DNA of 9,265 bases from Actinomycetota bacterium. GTDB taxonomy: Bacteria; Actinomycetota; Acidimicrobiia; Spongiisociales; UBA5794. Within the stretch, counting starts at the first letter, position 1, and every line of letters starts with the position of its first letter. Made by a program: the position numbers and the translations under genes. Of this stretch, positions 6,015 to 9,265 are shown one piece after another. Below the pieces are notes generated by a model that was given only the letters and a program-made list of their open reading frames with translations, ran no database searches and had not been told where the DNA came from. The stretch is from the NCBI GenBank assembly GCA_003648875.1, contig QMQC01000043.1, positions 1 through 9,265 on the forward strand, read 5' to 3'.

Positions 6015-6689
6015 ATGCCGGATACAAGGAAGCTGCTCGCCGAGCTATTGGGAACGTACGTTCTCGTGACGGTCGGTGGCTTTGCCATTGCATCGTCAAT
6101 CGTCTCAGGCGCCACGACGGGCCTTGTGCTTATCGGCTTCGGCTTCGGCTTCGCTCTCCTCGCTGGTCTGTATGCATTCGGTGAGGTGTCCGGAGGCCAC
6201 TTCAATCCGGCGGTGAGCCTTGGAGCATTCCTCGATGGTCGTCTCGACGCCGTCGGGTTCGGGGGCTATGCCGTTGCGCAATTCGTCGGTGCGATCCTTG
6301 CTGGCTTCACATTGGTTTGGGCCACGTCGAAGGAGTTTGTCGGCTCCGCGATGGTGACCGTCCCTGGTCAGGGTGTTGATGCGTTGGACGCAGTGCTCAT
6401 CGAGGCGCTCTTGACCGCGATATTCGTTGCGGTGATTCTGAAGGTCACAACGTCCGGCAAGTTTGGTGCGTCAGCCCTGACGGCCATATCGTTGACTCTC
6501 GTTGCCATCCACTTTGCTGCGGTTCCGATCACCGGTGCGTCCGTGAACCCTGCGCGTACGATCGCAACCGCGGTCGGGGGTGGCACCTACACCGATCTTT
6601 GGATCTACTTCGTGGGGCCACTCTTGGGCGCTGTCCTTGGCTGGGCCGCATACAAGTTCGTTGCGGCTGAAGAACCAGAGGCCGCATAG
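6015..6689 (+). CDS. Aquaporin (MIP-family water channel)
   Basis: A 224-residue six-helix channel with both half-helix signatures: GGHFNPAVS (NPA at 64-66) and GASVNPART (NPA at 178-180). Aligned by eye to E. coli AqpZ, the selectivity filter is F44, H166, an Ala in place of Thr183 (residue 175), and R181. The bulky Phe and His point to a water channel rather than a glycerol facilitator, which normally has Gly or smaller at the His position. Length is typical (about 230). ATG 6015 has a strong ribosome-binding site, and the protein then starts MPDTRKLLAELLGTYVLV, as expected for the family. It diverges from the LLM oxidoreductase and converges on rnpB. Its TAG stop overlaps the start of an inverted repeat. 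Confidence 0.95.
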   Translation: MPDTRKLLAELLGTYVLVTVGGFAIASSIVSGATTGLVLIGFGFGFALLAGLYAFGEVSGGHFNPAVSLGAFLDGRLDAVGFGGYAVAQFVGAILAGFTLVWATSKEFVGSAMVTVPGQGVDALDAVLIEALLTAIFVAVILKVTTSGKFGASALTAISLTLVAIHFAAVPITGASVNPARTIATAVGGGTYTDLWIYFVGPLLGAVLGWAAYKFVAAEEPEAA

Positions 6690-6745
6690 CCAGAAGCCAG
6701 AAGCCAGATTTCTCTTACTCTCGCATCTGGCTTCTGGTATCTGGC
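6689..6745. terminator. Heptamer-built inverted repeat, likely bidirectional terminator
   Basis: The left arm (6689-6709) is made of GCCAGAA units. The right arm (6725-6745) is TCTGGCT, TCTGGTA, TCTGGC. The arms are complementary at 19 of 21 positions around a 15-base loop. It sits between the convergent aquaporin stop and the 3' end of rnpB, with its first base being the G of the aquaporin TAG. There is no clean T-tract, so if it terminates it may do so by hairpin strength alone. The right arm is closely related to the element at 8401-8436. Confidence 0.7.
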
Positions 6746-6755
6746 ATCTGAACTC

Positions 6756-7113
<358 letters not shown>

Positions 7114-7147
7114 ATCAGGAACGCTAGCGGACTTGGAGATGTTCCGA

Positions 7148-7504
7148 TCAACGTGTCTGCCGGTTTGCTGCGAGAGCCGCACCTATTGAACCCCCGAAGA
7201 TGGCGAGTATCCCGAGAACCAGGAGCCCGAGAATGTTTGCGCCTGCACCGGCCGCGATCGTCATCACAGCGACAAGGAAGAACAGGAGCAGACTCGAGAT
7301 CCTCCCAGCAGTGATCCTGTGCACCAGCGAGAATCGGGAAGCAACATATCCCGCCGCTATGAATCCGATCAACTGGATGATGACCCGGCCGACGAGATTG
7401 GTACCGAGTGGTCCGCTGAAGGCAAAGAGGACGAAAGAAGCCACGAGTCCGGTCGCTGTCCCGAACACGATTCCTGACCAATTCAATTCACGGAGCCACG
7501 GCAC
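7148..7504 (-). CDS. Small four-helix integral membrane protein, unknown function
   Basis: A 118-residue, highly hydrophobic protein with about four membrane segments (roughly residues 11-30, 37-57, 70-88 and 90-112). Small-residue and glycine-rich motifs occur, such as GFIAAGYVASRF and IFGGSIGAALAANR. The layout is reminiscent of TIGR04086/DUF3792-type membrane proteins, but I cannot assign it. The start is uncertain: GTG 7504 overlaps the upstream gene by 22 nt, while TTG 7486 would give a TTGA overlap of four. Either way it should be translated with the cyclotransferase-like gene. rnpB follows 34 bp downstream. Confidence 0.75.
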   Translation of the reverse strand: MPWLRELNWSGIVFGTATGLVASFVLFAFSGPLGTNLVGRVIIQLIGFIAAGYVASRFSLVHRITAGRISSLLLFFLVAVMTIAAGAGANILGLLVLGILAIFGGSIGAALAANRQTR

Positions 7505-7986
7505 TGGACATTCCCGCTCAGATGGTCTTGGAGGCCGATGACCCAGCCAGCCGGAAGACCCCAGTGTCTCGATCCATGCACCATGATCTCGAGGTACCTG
7601 TGGGATGGCTCCAGGCTCGGATGGCTCGATGCATCGGCAGTGTGAGTTCTGACGTTGTATCTCCTCCCAAGACGGTCGATCGCGTCGAGATTGGTCGCTC
7701 CGCGTCCCTCCCCGGATTCAATGGCATCGATTCCGGGCATCTCGCCCTGCCCGACCGAGTAGACGGCGCCCCACACCGTGCCTCCGGGTGCGGGTACTGC
7801 CGTGGGGAGTCCTCCGTCCCATCCATTGCCGACGGTTTCAAACGAAAGCCCCCATTCGGGTACATGGGCGACGAATTCGAAGGCGGCTCCAGGAGCGACT
7901 TTCGCCATCTGCTCGGGCGCGATGAGTGCGGTGTATGCGAAGTAGAGCAGAGTATCCTCCCTGAAGCCGTTGGCCCTCTCGATCAT
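7483..7986 (-). CDS. Gamma-glutamylcyclotransferase-like protein
   Basis: A protein of about 167 residues with the GGCT/AIG2-like fold. Known members release 5-oxoproline from gamma-glutamyl peptides or cleave related amides. Landmarks are LYFAYTALIAPEQM (14-27), the strand and loop WDGGLPTAVPAPGGTVWGAVY (56-76), the presumed catalytic-Glu segment IDAIESGEGR (86-95; E90 or E93) and the late signature YLEIMVHGSRHWGLPAGWV (131-149). The usual YGSN/YGSL substrate loop reads YTAL here, so the Gly is gone; I recall similar variants in actinobacteria. The start is unclear. ATG 7986 lacks a ribosome-binding site, TTG 8037 is longer, and CTG 7950 is preceded by GGGAGG five bases away and would begin directly at LLYFAY. 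It diverges from the WhiB-like gene. Confidence 0.78.
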   Translation of the reverse strand: MIERANGFREDTLLYFAYTALIAPEQMAKVAPGAAFEFVAHVPEWGLSFETVGNGWDGGLPTAVPAPGGTVWGAVYSVGQGEMPGIDAIESGEGRGATNLDAIDRLGRRYNVRTHTADASSHPSLEPSHRYLEIMVHGSRHWGLPAGWVIGLQDHLSGNVQCRGSVN

Positions 7987-8094
7987 CCATTCTAGATGAC
8001 CCGCGATGTCCGCCCGACAGTCCGTGTCGGGAACCAATCCTCGACGCGGAGCGTCTTAGGTGCATACAACGACAAGAAGTGAGGCACGCCCGTC

Positions 8095-8367
8095 ATGAAC
8101 ACGATGGACGACACCCTGGAATTCAACATCTTCGATGTCCCGATCCTGCACGAGCGACCGTGGGCCGTCTTTGCTGCCTGCAAGGACGAACAGGGTATGG
8201 CGTTCTTCCCTCAGACGAGGGACGAGGAAGTGCAAGCCCTGACGATCTGCGGTATCTGGCCTGTCAGCGAGGACGGCCTCGACTACGCACTCGAGACGAA
8301 GGAACGATTCGGTGTGTGGGGCGGCACTACGGAGAAAGAACGAAGAAGGCTTTCGAGGATCGCATAA
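8095..8367 (+). CDS. WhiB-family transcriptional regulator lacking two cluster cysteines
   Basis: A 90-residue WhiB-like (Wbl) protein. Wbl proteins are actinobacterial transcription factors that bind a [4Fe-4S] cluster through four cysteines (C, then C-x2-C-x5-C) and usually contact the primary sigma factor. Here W23 to C29 (WAVFAAC), FFP (37-39), TICGIWPVSEDGLDYALE (50-67), the signature turn GVWGG (73-77) and basic TEKERRRL (79-86) are all in place. C29 and C52 remain, but the third ligand is W55 (TGG, 8257-8259) and the fourth is G61 (GGC, 8275-8277), each one base from Cys TGC. A normal four-Cys cluster cannot form. It may be a cluster-free regulator, a disulfide-using form or a decaying paralog. 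Start ATG 8095, with GAGG ten bases ahead; ATG 8104 is possible. Confidence 0.92.
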   Translation: MNTMDDTLEFNIFDVPILHERPWAVFAACKDEQGMAFFPQTRDEEVQALTICGIWPVSEDGLDYALETKERFGVWGGTTEKERRRLSRIA

Positions 8368-8400
8368 CTCGTCGAATATCAGAGCGGTCGCTTCGTTCTC

Positions 8401-8436
8401 TGCCAGATGCCAGGGTCTGGATTCTGGTATCTGACA
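8401..8436. terminator. Heptamer-built hairpin between convergent genes
   Basis: TGCCAGATGCCAG (8401-8413) pairs with CTGGTATCTGACA (8424-8436) at 12 of 13 positions (one G-U, one mismatch) around a ten-base loop. It occupies the 69-bp gap between the WhiB-like stop and the stop of the FtsX-like gene, touching the latter's TGA directly. The segment 8416-8438 matches 6726-6748 of the aquaporin/rnpB element at all but two positions, so both belong to one repeat family. A bidirectional terminator role is inferred from position. Confidence 0.68.
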
Positions 8437-9265
8437 TCACACGGCCCGTTCTCTGACAACTCCCCCGATGTCGAGATGCTTGACCGACCTGATACCTGGG
8501 ATGAGCGACAGCAGAGCAACGGCAAGCATCGAGAGCGCAGCAATAGCGATCGTCAGGGGCCTGACGAAGAGCTCGAACGTGAAAGAGTCGTTGTCGAACG
8601 AGGCCATGAACAGACTCGAAATCCAGATCCCGAGAACCGTACCCGGGATGATGCCAAGAGCGGTCAGCAGGAGGTTCTCGCCGACGATCATCCAGGCGAT
8701 CGTTCTGTCAGCCATTCCACTCGCCTTGAGCGTCGCGAACTCGGTTGACCGTTCCGCGATGTTCACGGAGATCGTGTTGAACATCAGCGAGAAGGCCATG
8801 AGTCCGCCGAAGATGAGCATGATCCCAACGAACGCATAGAACAGACCAAGGAATTGCTGTGTCAGGTCATAGAGCGTTCGCGCATCTTGGACAGCAAGGA
8901 CCCCGGGAATACCCTCAAGGGCTGTGATGGTGGTACTTCGACTCAGTGTTGGGTCGAACAAGGTCATTGTCGAGGCGACCGTCGGTTCTGCCATGAGGGA
9001 TTCGGGATCATCGATCCCCGCATTGCCAAGCGCATCTGCGATGACCTGATATCTCGCGTACAGAGGAATCCCGAGCGGTTCGTCCACGAATTCGACGAGT
9101 TCGAGAACGATCGTCACGTCGTGGGTTGGCAGATCGATCCTGAGGAGGTCCCCCTCGGCAACGCCTAGTTTGTCGGCGAGCCCCCGGCCGGCGAGAACGC
9201 CCGTCGCCGGGAGTGAGCCGGAAGGGTTGGTCCAGCCGTGCATCTGCGTGCTGTTCTCAAAGCCC
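8437..9265 (-). CDS. ABC transporter permease, FtsX/MacB-like, C-terminal part
   Basis: The frame is open to the right edge, so the N-terminus lies outside; 275 residues are visible. The first about 135 form a soluble extracytoplasmic segment typical of MacB/LolC-type permeases. It is followed by a C-terminal FtsX domain: a hydrophobic helix at LGLFYAFVGIMLIFGGLMAF, the cytoplasmic coupling stretch NIAERSTEFATLKASGM, and two more helices, LLTALGIIPGTVLGIWISSL and LTIAIAALSMLAVALLSLIPG. Such permeases pair with an ATPase to move lipoproteins, peptides or lipids, or to transmit mechanical force. The partner ATPase is not in view. The internal ATG at 9243 is not the start, because coding continues upstream without a stop. 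It ends at TGA (8439-8437), touching the heptamer hairpin. Confidence 0.9.
   Translation of the reverse strand, partial: GFENSTQMHGWTNPSGSLPATGVLAGRGLADKLGVAEGDLLRIDLPTHDVTIVLELVEFVDEPLGIPLYARYQVIADALGNAGIDDPESLMAEPTVASTMTLFDPTLSRSTTITALEGIPGVLAVQDARTLYDLTQQFLGLFYAFVGIMLIFGGLMAFSLMFNTISVNIAERSTEFATLKASGMADRTIAWMIVGENLLLTALGIIPGTVLGIWISSLFMASFDNDSFTFELFVRPLTIAIAALSMLAVALLSLIPGIRSVKHLDIGGVVRERAV

Noticed and set aside
8095..8367. WhiB-like gene as a pseudogene
   Set aside because: The frame is intact, of normal length, with start, stop and all non-cysteine signatures kept; two substitutions alone do not show that it is inactive.

Overview
The window looks like a chromosomal stretch from an actinobacterium (Actinomycetota), possibly an Acidimicrobiia-like lineage. 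The best evidence is a WhiB-family regulator (a family confined to Actinobacteria and their phages). A deazaflavin (F420)-dependent luciferase-like oxidoreductase, an Flp-type pilin end, frequent GTG/TTG starts and moderately high G+C fit this. The class-level placement is inference. There is no rRNA, tRNA, CRISPR array, insertion sequence or phage gene. It reads as ordinary core and near-core chromosome with a few odd details.

Layout. (1) 1-350: the C-terminus of an Flp-type pilin converges on a small DUF2007-type protein. (2) 351-723: a gene-poor gap with one orphan ribosome-binding site. (3) 724-3323: a tight co-directional cluster of four genes: GNAT acetyltransferase, NIF3-like metal protein, coiled-coil/zinc-ribbon protein and a DUF457-type membrane protein, with gaps of 18, -13 and 3 nt. 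(4) 4051-3285 (minus): two half-size TauE/SafE permease genes coupled by a TAATG overlap; the second converges on, and overlaps, the DUF457-type gene. (5) 4104-4763: a lipoprotein divergent from the permease pair. (6) 5829-4846 (minus): an LLM-class F420-dependent oxidoreductase, divergent from an aquaporin (6015-6689) across a 185-bp spacer containing a heptamer tandem repeat, a palindrome and a hairpin. (7) 7986-6756 (minus): a gamma-glutamylcyclotransferase-like gene, a four-helix membrane protein and RNase P RNA (rnpB), which converges on the aquaporin. (8) 8095-8367: a WhiB-like gene lacking two of the four cluster-ligand cysteines. (9) 9265-8437 (minus): the C-terminal part of an FtsX/MacB-type ABC transporter permease that runs off the right edge.

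Most notable points. The WhiB-like protein keeps the fold's signature turn and basic tail, but its third and fourth cysteine positions are Trp and Gly. The two convergent gaps, aquaporin/rnpB and whiB/FtsX, each hold a hairpin built from related TCTGGNN heptamers, one overlapping and one directly abutting a stop codon. This suggests a dispersed repeat family used as bidirectional terminators. I see no clear multi-gene defence or biosynthetic system here.
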